DNA of 64,000 nucleotides from Pseudomonas sp. RSB 5.4 (GTDB lineage Bacteria > Pseudomonadota > Gammaproteobacteria > Pseudomonadales > Pseudomonadaceae), in the NCBI RefSeq assembly GCF_037126175.1, contig NZ_CP146986.1, positions 744,001-808,000 of the forward strand, written 5' to 3'. Every line of letters starts with the position of its first letter. Position 1 is the stretch's first letter. This document shows positions 38,888-46,343 of the stretch, one piece after another. Position numbers and translations under genes: made by a program. The notes below the pieces were generated by a model. It was not told where the DNA came from, made no database searches, and saw nothing but the letters and a program-made list of their open reading frames with translations.

Positions 38888-39574
38888 ATGCCACGCATCA
38901 CCCACTACAAATCCCCATGCCCCGAAAGCGTCAACAGCCAGATTCTGCAACTGGTGGTCGACAATCTGACCGACATCAGCGCGGTCGGTCTCGGCCCGAG
39001 CAATCTGCTGTACAACGTCTATCAGTACGCGGTCGGCTATGAGGTGCATCTGTATCTGGAAGCGTTGAATGGCGACAAAGGCACTGAGGTGGAGTTGCTG
39101 GTGGCGACGGCCGAGGATGATCCGGAGCGGGTCACCGGTTTCCTCTTGTACCTGCCAGTGCAGGGCGATTGGGAAGCGTGCAGCGTCGCCTACATGGCCG
39201 TGCGCGAAGGCTATCGGCGCCAGGGCGTGGCGCGGGCGATGATCAGCGAGATGGTGACGCGTTATCCGCATGCCGAACTGACCTGCAGCGTCGGCAAGGT
39301 GCCGTACTTCGAGGCGCAGGGTTTCGAAGTGATCGGCGCTCGGGAAACCCAGGTGCTGATGAGCACCCGGCATTACCGCAGCAATGGCCTGCGCGGTTTC
39401 ATCGACACCACGCCCATCTACCGCTCGCTGGAAGTGCAGCAGATCCACACCTACCTGCTACAGAAAAACGGCAAGCGCGCCATGCTCGACGCCGAGAAGC
39501 AGCGTGACCGGCATCTGGATCAGACCACCCGCCACGTCGAAGAATTTGTCCGCCAGCGCCTGACGCTGCACTGA
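38888..39574 (+). CDS. GNAT family N-acetyltransferase
   Basis: The 228-residue protein has the acetyl-CoA signature VREGYRRQGVARAMISEMV in the middle (about residues 104-122) and a later VPYFEAQGFEVIG. Length is greater than a minimal GNAT, with an extra C-terminal helix region. Start MPRITHYKSPCPESV at 38888; a longer frame from 38831 lacks an RBS. Substrate unknown. Confidence 0.88.
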   Translation: MPRITHYKSPCPESVNSQILQLVVDNLTDISAVGLGPSNLLYNVYQYAVGYEVHLYLEALNGDKGTEVELLVATAEDDPERVTGFLLYLPVQGDWEACSVAYMAVREGYRRQGVARAMISEMVTRYPHAELTCSVGKVPYFEAQGFEVIGARETQVLMSTRHYRSNGLRGFIDTTPIYRSLEVQQIHTYLLQKNGKRAMLDAEKQRDRHLDQTTRHVEEFVRQRLTLH

Positions 39575-39601
39575 TTCAGACGCAAAAAACAGACAAAAAA
39601 A

Positions 39602-39647
39602 GAGCCTCGAAGCTCTTTGATGGGGAGAAGTAGAGCCCACGAGGCTC
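39602..39647 (+). ncRNA. Candidate structured RNA element (nested hairpin)
   Basis: GAGCCTCG (39602-39609) pairs perfectly with CGAGGCTC (39640-39647), enclosing a second stem GCTCT (39612-39616) / AGAGC (39632-39636). It lies in the gap between the convergent GNAT and TetR genes and could be a 3' hairpin or part of a small RNA. Nothing shows transcription. Confidence 0.35.
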
Positions 39648-39656
39648 AAGTTGCGC

Positions 39657-39764
39657 ATGAACAAGGAGACGGGCTTGATTGGGGTTCAGAACACCCGTTC
39701 CCTACGCAGACGCTCAGGAGTGAAGCGCCTGCGTACCTTCATCATGGGAACGTGCCGGCTTTGA
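39657..39764 (+). CDS. Possible 35-residue basic peptide
   Basis: An ATG at 39657 opens a 35-codon frame (MNKETGLIGVQNTRSLRRRS and on), rich in Arg and Lys, ending just before the TetR stop. GAGG lies 12 bases upstream, longer than ideal. It follows the nested hairpin at 39602. I see no family, and a chance frame is quite possible. Confidence 0.25.
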   Translation: MNKETGLIGVQNTRSLRRRSGVKRLRTFIMGTCRL

Positions 39765-39765
39765 C

Positions 39766-40404
39766 TCAAGTACCGCTAGTCGCACGGGCGGCGGCCCGTT
39801 CCACCATCGCAACGATGGTGGCGAACAATTCGTCCTTCGCTTGCTCGGCGCTGATTTCAGCGCTCGCGGCAGCATTCGACAGGGCTTCGGCGGCACCGAG
39901 CATGGCGCGCAAACCGGCCTGAGTGATTTCGCCGCCAGTGGCAAGCGGTTGTAGCACGCTACGACATTTTTCGAGGAAGATCGCCTCGTAATCGCGTTTG
40001 ATTTTCTCCAGCTCCGGCGTGCTGCCCAGCGCAGCAATCACCCCCGGGATCTCATTGCCCTGCAATAACACGCAATCGACGTATGCCGTGGCGATCACTG
40101 TCGCGGTATCGATCAGTGCCGGTGGGCAATTATCGATGGCCGCGTCCATCACTGCGGTCTGGCGCGTATCGAAATCCCGGTACAGCGCCGCAAGCAGGCC
40201 CGAGCGGGTAGTGAAGTGGTCGTAGACCACCGGTTTGGTCACGCCAGCCTTTTCCGCCAGATAGCCCAGGGTCAGGGCATCGGTGCCCTCGGCGCGGATG
40301 ATCTGCCAGGCGACATCGAGCAATTGACGATTGCGATCTTCCCGCGACAAGCGTCGGCGCGGTTGGGCAGGGGAATCGGCTTCGGAGATTTCTGTGGTTG
40401 ACAT
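39766..40404 (-). CDS. TetR family transcriptional regulator
   Basis: The 212-residue repressor has an N-terminal helix-turn-helix (ALTLGYLAEKAGVTKPVVYD then HFTTRSGLLAALYRDFDTR) and a variable C-terminal ligand domain. It diverges from a quinone reductase gene across 86 bp containing two copies of CGTAACTTAC, likely operator half-sites. The pair suggests inducible control by a quinone or xenobiotic. Confidence 0.9.
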   Translation of the reverse strand: MSTTEISEADSPAQPRRRLSREDRNRQLLDVAWQIIRAEGTDALTLGYLAEKAGVTKPVVYDHFTTRSGLLAALYRDFDTRQTAVMDAAIDNCPPALIDTATVIATAYVDCVLLQGNEIPGVIAALGSTPELEKIKRDYEAIFLEKCRSVLQPLATGGEITQAGLRAMLGAAEALSNAAASAEISAEQAKDELFATIVAMVERAAARATSGT

Positions 40405-40419
40405 CGCTTATATACCAAA

Positions 40420-40443
40420 CGTAACTTACTGTTCGTAACTTAC
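40420..40443. promoter_or_regulatory. Candidate TetR operator
   Basis: CGTAACTTAC occurs at 40420-40429 and 40434-40443, direct repeats spaced 14 bp, flanked by TATATAC and GTATATA further out. It sits centrally between the divergent TetR and quinone reductase genes. Confidence 0.5.
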
Positions 40444-40490
40444 CAAGAGTATATAGCCCTTGGTCTGCGCAAACTTACAGGAGAATTCCC

Positions 40491-41078
40491 ATGCATGCAT
40501 TGATTGTTGTGGCGCATCACGAGCCGCGTTCGCTGACCCACGGCGTAGCGACGCAGATTGCTGAGGGCTTGACCCGCGCCGATTCGACCAATACCAGTGA
40601 AATTGCCGATTTGTACGCGGAAGGTTTCCAGCCGGTTTTCGGCGCGGCGGATTTCGCCGTGCATCACCGTGAGGCGCAGCCGCCAGCCGACGTGCTGGCT
40701 GAACAGGCGCGGATTGATCGCGCCGATGCGCTGGTGCTGGTGTTCCCGGTCTACTGGTGGTCGATGCCGGCGCTGCTCAAGGGCTGGATCGATCGGGTGT
40801 TCAGCAACGGCTGGGCGTTTGATTTCGCTGGCGACCTCAAGCATGTGAAGAAGCTGCAGCGCCTGCGCGTGCATCTGGTCGCGCTTGCGGGGGCCGATGA
40901 ACGCGCCTACGAACGTCACGGTTATGGCCCGGCGATGAAGGCGCAGATCGAACACGGGATTTTCGATTACAGCGGGGCGACGGTGGTGAGTTCGACGCTG
41001 ATGGTGGAGTCGGAGGTGCGTGATCCGCAGGAGCATCTGCAGACGGCACGGCACATCGGCGCCCAGATGTTCACCTGA
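40491..41078 (+). CDS. NAD(P)H-dependent quinone oxidoreductase (MdaB/KefF-like flavodoxin fold)
   Basis: The 195-residue protein starts MHALIVVAHHEPRSLTHGVA and has the family motif LVFPVYWWSMPALLKGWIDR with FSNGWAFDF. It would reduce quinones with two electrons via FAD or FMN. The strong AGGAG sits eight bases upstream. Divergent from the TetR gene, probably its target. Confidence 0.9.
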   Translation: MHALIVVAHHEPRSLTHGVATQIAEGLTRADSTNTSEIADLYAEGFQPVFGAADFAVHHREAQPPADVLAEQARIDRADALVLVFPVYWWSMPALLKGWIDRVFSNGWAFDFAGDLKHVKKLQRLRVHLVALAGADERAYERHGYGPAMKAQIEHGIFDYSGATVVSSTLMVESEVRDPQEHLQTARHIGAQMFT

Positions 41079-41087
41079 GCCGCACCT

Positions 41088-41171
41088 CCTGTAGGAGCTG
41101 CCGAAGGCTGCGATCTTTTGATCTTGTTTTTAGAAAATCAAAAGATCGCAGTGTGCCGCAGCTCCTACAGG
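41088..41171. repeat. MITE-like hairpin, 'CTGTAGGAGCTGCCGCAGG' family
   Basis: Arms beginning CCTGTAGGAGCTGCCGAAGG and ending with the inverted complement, including GATCTTTTGAT, form an 84-bp hairpin. A closely related copy with perfect arms is at 45671-45759. Confidence 0.85.
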
Positions 41172-41176
41172 TGTTG

Positions 41177-42295
41177 TCAGCGTGATCCGGGCCAGCCGGC
41201 TCTGGCGAGGGCGGCGAGCAGCGTTTCCTTATCCAGCCCCGGCACCGAATGGCCATTGCCTTCGGCACTGTCACTGGCGAGCAGAGCATTGATGATCGCT
41301 TCTTCGACTGCCTCGGTAGCCGCGAGGAACAGTTCGCTGATGTGGTCGTTGTTGACCATGCGCAAGCCGTCGCAAGTCGGCGCGCCTTTGCCTTCGTAAG
41401 CGGCGGGTGGCACCTGCTCGTTGCCGGTGGCGAAGGCAATGAAAATGTCGCCGCTGTGGTCTTCGTTACCGCCGCCGCTGCGCGCCAGACCGAGGCTGGC
41501 GCGTTGCGCGAGGCGCGTGCATTGATGTGGCAGCAGCGGTGCGTCGGTGGCCAGGCAGACCACGATCGAACCCATGCCCGGATGCGGCAGCGAAGCACGC
41601 AGGAATGGCGAATCCACCTGCTCCATGTAGCGGCCCACCGGATAACCGTCGACCCGCAACTCGCTGCGAATGCCGTGGTTGGCCTGCACGATCGCGCCCA
41701 CCGTCCAGCCGCCCTGAGCGCTGCTCAACCGGCGTGACGCGCTGCCAATGCCGCCCTTGAATTCATGGCAGATCATGCCGCTGCCGCCACCGACGGCACC
41801 TTCTTCGACGGCGCCGTCATGCGCTGAATCCAGCGCCTCGGCAACATGCTCGGGCTTGACGTGAAAACCATTGATGTCATTGAGCAAGCCATCGAAGGTC
41901 TCCAGCACCACCGGCATGTTCCAGTAAAGGCGTCCGTCGTCCGGCTGTTGCTGGCGATCCAGCGCAATCAACGCATCGCGCACCACGCCGAGGCTGTGGG
42001 TGTTAGTGAAGGCGATGGGACTGGTCAGCAGCCCGGCCTCGCGAATCCACTCAAGACCGGTGGCATCACCATTGCCATTGAGCACATGTACCCCGGCGAA
42101 GCACGGCTGCTGGTTGGTCGAACCGCGACGCGGCTCGATCACGGTAACGCCGGTGCAGATGTCACGCCCGGCCGCGCTGCGGCCACGCACGTTGCTGTGG
42201 CCGACGCGTACGCCGGGGACGTCGGTGATGGCGTTGAGTGGGCCGGGTTGCAGTTGGCCGATACGGATATTGAGGTCACGGGCACGGGGTTTCAT
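41177..42295 (-). CDS. P1 family peptidase (DmpA/BapA-type aminopeptidase)
   Basis: The 372-residue Ntn-type enzyme has the family motifs NAITDVPGVRVGHSNV near the N-terminus and GGGSGMICHEFKGGIGSASR at mid-protein, near the self-cleavage site. Family members are aminopeptidases that act on D-amino acid, beta-amino acid or small peptide amides. The start MKPRARDLNIRIGQ at 42295 is typical; the long upstream frame crosses a REP element. It may be downstream of the PotF-like gene on the same strand. Confidence 0.88.
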   Translation of the reverse strand: MKPRARDLNIRIGQLQPGPLNAITDVPGVRVGHSNVRGRSAAGRDICTGVTVIEPRRGSTNQQPCFAGVHVLNGNGDATGLEWIREAGLLTSPIAFTNTHSLGVVRDALIALDRQQQPDDGRLYWNMPVVLETFDGLLNDINGFHVKPEHVAEALDSAHDGAVEEGAVGGGSGMICHEFKGGIGSASRRLSSAQGGWTVGAIVQANHGIRSELRVDGYPVGRYMEQVDSPFLRASLPHPGMGSIVVCLATDAPLLPHQCTRLAQRASLGLARSGGGNEDHSGDIFIAFATGNEQVPPAAYEGKGAPTCDGLRMVNNDHISELFLAATEAVEEAIINALLASDSAEGNGHSVPGLDKETLLAALARAGWPGSR

Positions 42296-42340
42296 GGATT
42301 GTCTCTCTATAACAAGGCAGAAATGAATGAGCGGGGCTGA

Positions 42341-42453
42341 ACACAAAACCCTGTGGGAGCGTGGCTTGCCCGCGAAGGCGTCCGTCCAGCCAATGCGTGT
42401 GTCGCCTGACACACCGTCATCGCGGGCAAGCCACGCTCCCACAGGTTTTGTGT
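42341..42453. repeat. REP doublet, 'GTGGGAGCGTGGCTTGCCCGC' variant
   Basis: Arms of about 34 bp (ACACAAAACCCTGTGGGAGC and on) are exact inverted copies, extending beyond the REP core as ACACAAAACC/GGTTTTGTGT. Confidence 0.88.
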
Positions 42454-42468
42454 GGTTTGCAGATGGGT

Positions 42469-43584
42469 TTACTGGCCGTTCTTGACCTTGCTCCACACCC
42501 GCGTGCGCACGCGCTCGGTGGCTTTGGGCAGCGGTTCCAGGGTGTACAAGGTGGCCATCGCCGCCGCGGACGGATACACCGCCGGGTTATCCCGCGTGGC
42601 CTCGGCCACCAGTGGCGTCGCGGCGCGGTTGCCGTTGGGGTACGACAGGTGATCACTGACCGGCGCGATCACTTCCGGGCGCAGCAGGTAGTCGATGAAC
42701 GCCAGACCCTGAGCGCGGTTCGGCGCGTCCTTGAGCAGCACCAGCGTGTCGAACCACACCGGCGCGCCTTCCTTGGGCAGGCTATAGGCGATCTTCACGC
42801 CGTTGTGCGCCTGCTCGGCGTTGGTCTTGGCTTCGAGCATCGCCCCGGACCAGCCCACCGCCACACAAATGTTGCCGTTGGACAGGTCACTGATGAATTT
42901 CGACGAGTTGAAGTAGGCGATGTGCGGGCGCAATTTGAGCAGCAGCGCTTCGGCTTTCTGGTAGTCCTCGGGGTTGGTGCTGTTGGGCGGCAGCCCGAGG
43001 TAGTGCAGGGCCACCGGAAGCATTTCCGATGGCGAGTCGAGCATCGCCACCCCGCACTGGCCGAGCTTGGCGAGGTTCTCTTCCTTGAACACCAGATCCC
43101 ACGAATCCAGCGGGGCCTTGTCGCCGAGTGCGGCGCGCACTTTGTCGACGTTGTAGCCGATGCCATTGGTGCCCCACAGATACGGCACGGCGTATTGATT
43201 GCCGGGGTCGTTGTTGGCCAGTTTGCTCAGCAGATCGCTGTCCAGATTCTTCCAGCCCGGCAGTTGATCGCGCGGCAGCGGAGCGAGGGCGCCGGCCTTG
43301 ATCAGCGTCGGCAGGCTGAAGTTGCTCGCCACCACCACGTCATAACCGCTGCGGCTGGTCAGCAGTTTGCCTTCGAGCACTTCGGCGCTGTCGAAGGTGT
43401 CGTAAACCGGCTGAATACCGCTGTCGCGCTTGAAGTCAGCCAGGGTCGTCGGACCGATGTAGTCGTACCAGTTGTAGACGTGCACGCTCGGTGCGTCGGC
43501 GGCATTGGCGGCGCAGATGCCGCCGATACAGGCGAGCAGGCCGAGGTTGATGCCCAAGTTGATATAGCCACGACGACAACGCAT
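42469..43584 (-). CDS. Periplasmic polyamine-binding protein, PotF-like
   Basis: The 371-residue solute-binding protein has a signal peptide (residues 1-28, ending AANA) and mature HVYNWYDYIGPTTLADFKRD, very like PotF. No permease or ATPase genes lie nearby, as with the paralogue at 32071. It is divergent from a LuxR-type regulator with a short palindrome in between, and upstream of a P1 peptidase. Ligand probably a polyamine or derived amide. Confidence 0.9.
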   Translation of the reverse strand: MRCRRGYINLGINLGLLACIGGICAANAADAPSVHVYNWYDYIGPTTLADFKRDSGIQPVYDTFDSAEVLEGKLLTSRSGYDVVVASNFSLPTLIKAGALAPLPRDQLPGWKNLDSDLLSKLANNDPGNQYAVPYLWGTNGIGYNVDKVRAALGDKAPLDSWDLVFKEENLAKLGQCGVAMLDSPSEMLPVALHYLGLPPNSTNPEDYQKAEALLLKLRPHIAYFNSSKFISDLSNGNICVAVGWSGAMLEAKTNAEQAHNGVKIAYSLPKEGAPVWFDTLVLLKDAPNRAQGLAFIDYLLRPEVIAPVSDHLSYPNGNRAATPLVAEATRDNPAVYPSAAAMATLYTLEPLPKATERVRTRVWSKVKNGQ

Positions 43585-43657
43585 GATGCGGCACTCCTGG
43601 CCTGCGGCAGGCCGGTGATGATCGGGAGTGCTCAGGCTATCGGGCCGGGCACGCCTG

Positions 43658-43676
43658 ACCCATTCCCATCATGGGT
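43658..43676. promoter_or_regulatory. Candidate operator between PotF-like and LuxR-type genes
   Basis: ACCCAT-TCCCATC-ATGGGT is a perfect 6-bp inverted repeat with 7-bp spacer, 74 bp from the PotF start and 20 bp from the LuxR start. Confidence 0.4.
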
Positions 43677-43695
43677 TACTCAAAAGGGGTAGTGC

Positions 43696-44475
43696 GTGGA
43701 CGCGTTGTTGCAGGAGTTGCCGGTGCATCAAAGTCTGGCGCGGGTGTTTGCCGCCGTCGGCCAGGATGATTTCTGGCGGGCGCTGGTCGACACGCTGCGG
43801 TTGCTGGTGCCGCTGGACAACGCGCTGGTGGCGCTGATGAAGGCGGGGCAGGCACCGCAACTGCTGATCGACTTCGACAGCAAGGGCCGCGCCGACGAGC
43901 AGGAAGAACTGGCCAGCTACACCGCTGGCATGTACCTGCTCGATCCGTTCTACCAAACCGCCTCGACCGGCATCGCCGACGGCCTGCACAGCCTGGCCTC
44001 GGTGGCGCCGGACCAGTTTCTGCACAGCGAGTATTACCAGAGCTACTTTCGCTCGGTGGTCGGTGAGGACGAGTTGCAGTTCATGATCAACATCGAGGGC
44101 GGCGTGCTTGGCCTGTCACTCGGGCGCTCGACGGCTTTCGACCTGGCCGAGCAGGGCCGTCTGCTGTGTGTGCGCGACTGGGTGTTGGCGGCGATGCGCC
44201 GCCATGTGCAACTGTTGCCGCCGCAAGGGACCGGCAGCGAGCCGGTGGCGGGGGATCTGGCAACGCTGCTCGATCGCTTCGATGCGCGCCTGACCGTCCG
44301 TGAGGTCGACACTGCGCGGCTGATTCTGCAGGGCTTTTCCAGCAAGGCCATCGCCCAGCAAATGGGCATCTCGCCGGAGACGGTGAAGGTGCATCGGCGC
44401 AATCTTTATCACAAGCTCAATGTGAACGGGCATGGCGAGCTGTTCGCACTGGTGCTGCGCCCACCCACTGCCTGA
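43696..44475 (+). CDS. LuxR-type (GerE HTH) transcriptional regulator
   Basis: The 259-residue protein has a C-terminal LuxR/GerE helix-turn-helix (about residues 195-255; ILQGFSSKAIAQQMGISPET, VKVHRRNLYHKLNV). The N-terminal 180 residues do not show the acyl-homoserine lactone-binding signature, so ligand is unknown. It diverges from the PotF-like gene, its likely target with the P1 peptidase. Confidence 0.88.
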   Translation: MDALLQELPVHQSLARVFAAVGQDDFWRALVDTLRLLVPLDNALVALMKAGQAPQLLIDFDSKGRADEQEELASYTAGMYLLDPFYQTASTGIADGLHSLASVAPDQFLHSEYYQSYFRSVVGEDELQFMINIEGGVLGLSLGRSTAFDLAEQGRLLCVRDWVLAAMRRHVQLLPPQGTGSEPVAGDLATLLDRFDARLTVREVDTARLILQGFSSKAIAQQMGISPETVKVHRRNLYHKLNVNGHGELFALVLRPPTA

Positions 44476-44479
44476 ACCT

Positions 44480-44869
44480 GTGAGAACTGGCTTGCCAGCA
44501 ATGACGCCCTTACAGCCAACCAATCCCCACCTGAATGCACGCATTCCAACTGTGGGAGCGAGCTTGCTCGCGAAAGCGGCCTAACAGTCGACCAATCCCT
44601 GACTGAATGCACTCGGTCAAATGGTGGGAGCTGGCTTGCCAGCGATGGCGGCCTACCAGCCGACCAACCTCCCACCTGAATGCACTCAATCCAACTGTGG
44701 GAGCGAGCCTGCTCGCGAAAGCGGCCTCACAGTCGACCAATCCTTGACTGAATGCACTCGGTCAAATGGTGGGAGCTGGCTTGCCAGCGATGACGGCTTA
44801 CCAGCCGACCAATTCCCACCTGAATGCACTCAATCCAACTGTGGGAGCGAGCTTGCTCGCGAAAGCGAT
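44480..44869 (+). repeat. Direct tandem array of six alternating REP-like elements
   Basis: Two element types alternate in the same orientation about every 72 bp. Type A (GTGGGAGCTGGCTTGCCAGC) starts at 44480, 44624 and 44769; type B (GTGGGAGCGAGCTTGCTCGC) starts at 44552, 44697 and 44841. Unit length for an A+B pair is 144-145 bp, and the linkers (TGAATGCACT, CAGTCGACCAATC) are conserved. Ordinary REPINs are inverted pairs, so this arrangement is unusual. Confidence 0.88.
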
Positions 44870-45060
44870 CTGCCAGACGACATCAAAACTACAGGAGCAA
44901 TCCCGGTTCTCCACACACACCATAAACGCATCTCTGCAACCACGTTTAAAGTACACGAACCGTTACGCCATACCGGCTACAACGCCTTGCGCCGTTACCT
45001 ACGCGTACGCCAGAATCCGCCGGCTTACACGGCTATGGGGCGGGCTATATCGTTTCCCTG
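44870..45060. other. Non-coding stretch before the DUF6124-type leader
   Basis: No gene, palindrome or REP element was found in this 190-bp piece. It is of lower GC than the array and might hold the promoter for 45287. Confidence 0.4.
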
Positions 45061-45286
45061 TCACTGAAAATCAGTGATCGGGTTTGGTAGCCCGTTTCAT
45101 TACAGTCGTGCGCCACATTACAGGTCCGTTTTTGGGGCTCTGCTTTTATGGTGGCCATGCGTGGGGCTCCTTCGGGAGCGCCGGGTTTACTGTTTTGACC
45201 GGTCTACCAACCCACAAATGGCCGCCACCCTTCGTTTGGTAGCGAGAGTGATGGCTCCTCACTTATTCAAAAACAGCGAGTCACCT
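45061..45286 (+). promoter_or_regulatory. Candidate structured leader RNA upstream of a DUF6124-type gene
   Basis: Several pairings are visible: TCACTGA/TCAGTGA (45061-45077); a UUCG tetraloop hairpin GCTCC-TTCG-GGAGC near 45165-45179; and GGTGGCCAT (about 45150) with ATGGCCGCCACC (about 45218) with a bulge. GTTTGGTAGC occurs twice (45082-45091, 45234-45243), each complementary to GTCTACCAACC (45202-45212), so the two could compete for it. From memory, similar segments precede other small Pseudomonas DUF genes. Rfam identity not checked. Confidence 0.5.
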
Positions 45287-45658
45287 ATGTTCAAAGCCAC
45301 ACCAAACCCCCCAGACACCTCAATCCCATACGACCCAGCCCTCGACCCGCAGAAGATAAAAGCGGCAACCGACCGCGCCATCAACTTCTACCTCAACCCC
45401 GGCGCCCTGAAGATCTCGATCCCTTCAACCTCGTCACGCCAATCGAACAGAATCTTCCTCATCGACCCCACCGTGGACGAAGAAACGTTGCTCGTCGAAG
45501 CCTGCGAATCGTTAGCCGCCGCCAGCGACATGGCCCGCGATATCGGCGACTCCATCGACAACCCACAGCGCCGGGCGATGCTGATGCTGCATCAGGTGAT
45601 CATGCTCAGTGAACTGATGGTCAACCGGGTACTGGACGGCCGCCGCGTGCCGAACTAA
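45287..45658 (+). CDS. Small Pseudomonas protein, probably DUF6124
   Basis: The 123-residue acidic helical protein starts MFKATPNPPDTSIPYDPALD. It shares the layout of its neighbour at 45800: NPP-rich start, a helix KIKAATDRAINFYL, then ETLLVEACESLAAASDMARD and a C-terminal MLMLHQVIMLSELMVNRVLD. I believe this is DUF6124, unverified. No good Shine-Dalgarno sequence is seen, which fits control by the long structured leader. Confidence 0.8.
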   Translation: MFKATPNPPDTSIPYDPALDPQKIKAATDRAINFYLNPGALKISIPSTSSRQSNRIFLIDPTVDEETLLVEACESLAAASDMARDIGDSIDNPQRRAMLMLHQVIMLSELMVNRVLDGRRVPN

Positions 45659-45670
45659 CTGCTCGGTCCC

Positions 45671-45759
45671 CCTGTAGGAGCTGCCGCAGGCTGCGATCTT
45701 TTGATTTTGTTTTTCAAGATCAAGATCAAAAGATCGCAGCCTGCGGCAGCTCCTACAGG
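45671..45759. repeat. MITE-like hairpin with perfect 35-bp arms
   Basis: Arms 45671-45705 and 45725-45759 are exact reverse complements (CCTGTAGGAGCTGCCGCAGG, then CTGCGATCTTTTGAT). Same family as 41088-41171. It lies between the two paralogous small genes. Confidence 0.92.
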
Positions 45760-45799
45760 TCATCATTCATTCAAAGTACGTCGATCGGAGTTCCATCTG

Positions 45800-46159
45800 A
45801 TGCCCGAACCCAAGCCCAATCCGCCGGCCACAGACTCGGTATCACCCTACGAATCCCTCAACTCCAGAAAACTCCACGAAGCCGCCGAACGCGCCCTCGA
45901 CCATTACCTCGCACCCGCGCAAATCATGGCAACGCCATACACCCCCAGCAGCATGTTCCTCGTCAATCCACAAACCGACACCGAATCCCTGCTGGCCAAC
46001 GCTTGCGAATCTCTGGCGTCGGCCACGGTCATGCTCGGCGATTTCGCCGGGACGCTGGAGGGGCCGAGTCGTAATACGGCGCTGGGCATTGCGCAGGTGG
46101 TGATGCTGGGGGAGTTGGCGGTGAATCAGGCGCTGGATAACGTGGTGCCCAAGGAATAG
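45800..46159 (+). CDS. Small Pseudomonas protein, probably DUF6124 (paralogue)
   Basis: The 119-residue product starts MPEPKPNPPATDSVSPYESL and shares with the 45287 product the KLHEAAERALDHYL helix, TESLLANACESLASATVMLG and VVMLGELAVNQALDN. The pair is likely a local duplication separated by a MITE-like hairpin. Function unknown; no membrane or export signal. Other Pseudomonas genomes carry many copies of this family, by memory. Confidence 0.82.
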   Translation: MPEPKPNPPATDSVSPYESLNSRKLHEAAERALDHYLAPAQIMATPYTPSSMFLVNPQTDTESLLANACESLASATVMLGDFAGTLEGPSRNTALGIAQVVMLGELAVNQALDNVVPKE

Positions 46160-46171
46160 GCGCTGACAGTT

Positions 46172-46280
46172 CTGGCCTCTTCGCGAGCAAGCCCGCTCCC
46201 ACAGTGGATCTGCGTTGGTCACAGGTTTTGTGCCCGGCAAAGATCCCTTGTAGGCGTGAGCCTGCTCGCGATTGCTATCA
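46172..46280. repeat. Mixed REP doublet
   Basis: A left element of the GTGGGAGCGGGCTTGCTCGC class (inverted) faces a right element of the GTAGGCGTGAGCCTGCTCGC class, so the two arms come from different REP subfamilies. Confidence 0.7.
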
Positions 46281-46343
46281 AATAAATCTGTCCCCTTATC
46301 ACTTCTCAGCAACTAGGGTTTAAGGCGAGCAAACCCTTTCGTA

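Noticed and set aside
44480..44869. CRISPR array
   Set aside because: The spacing of elements is regular, but the linkers are themselves conserved, units have REP palindromes and no cas genes are nearby.
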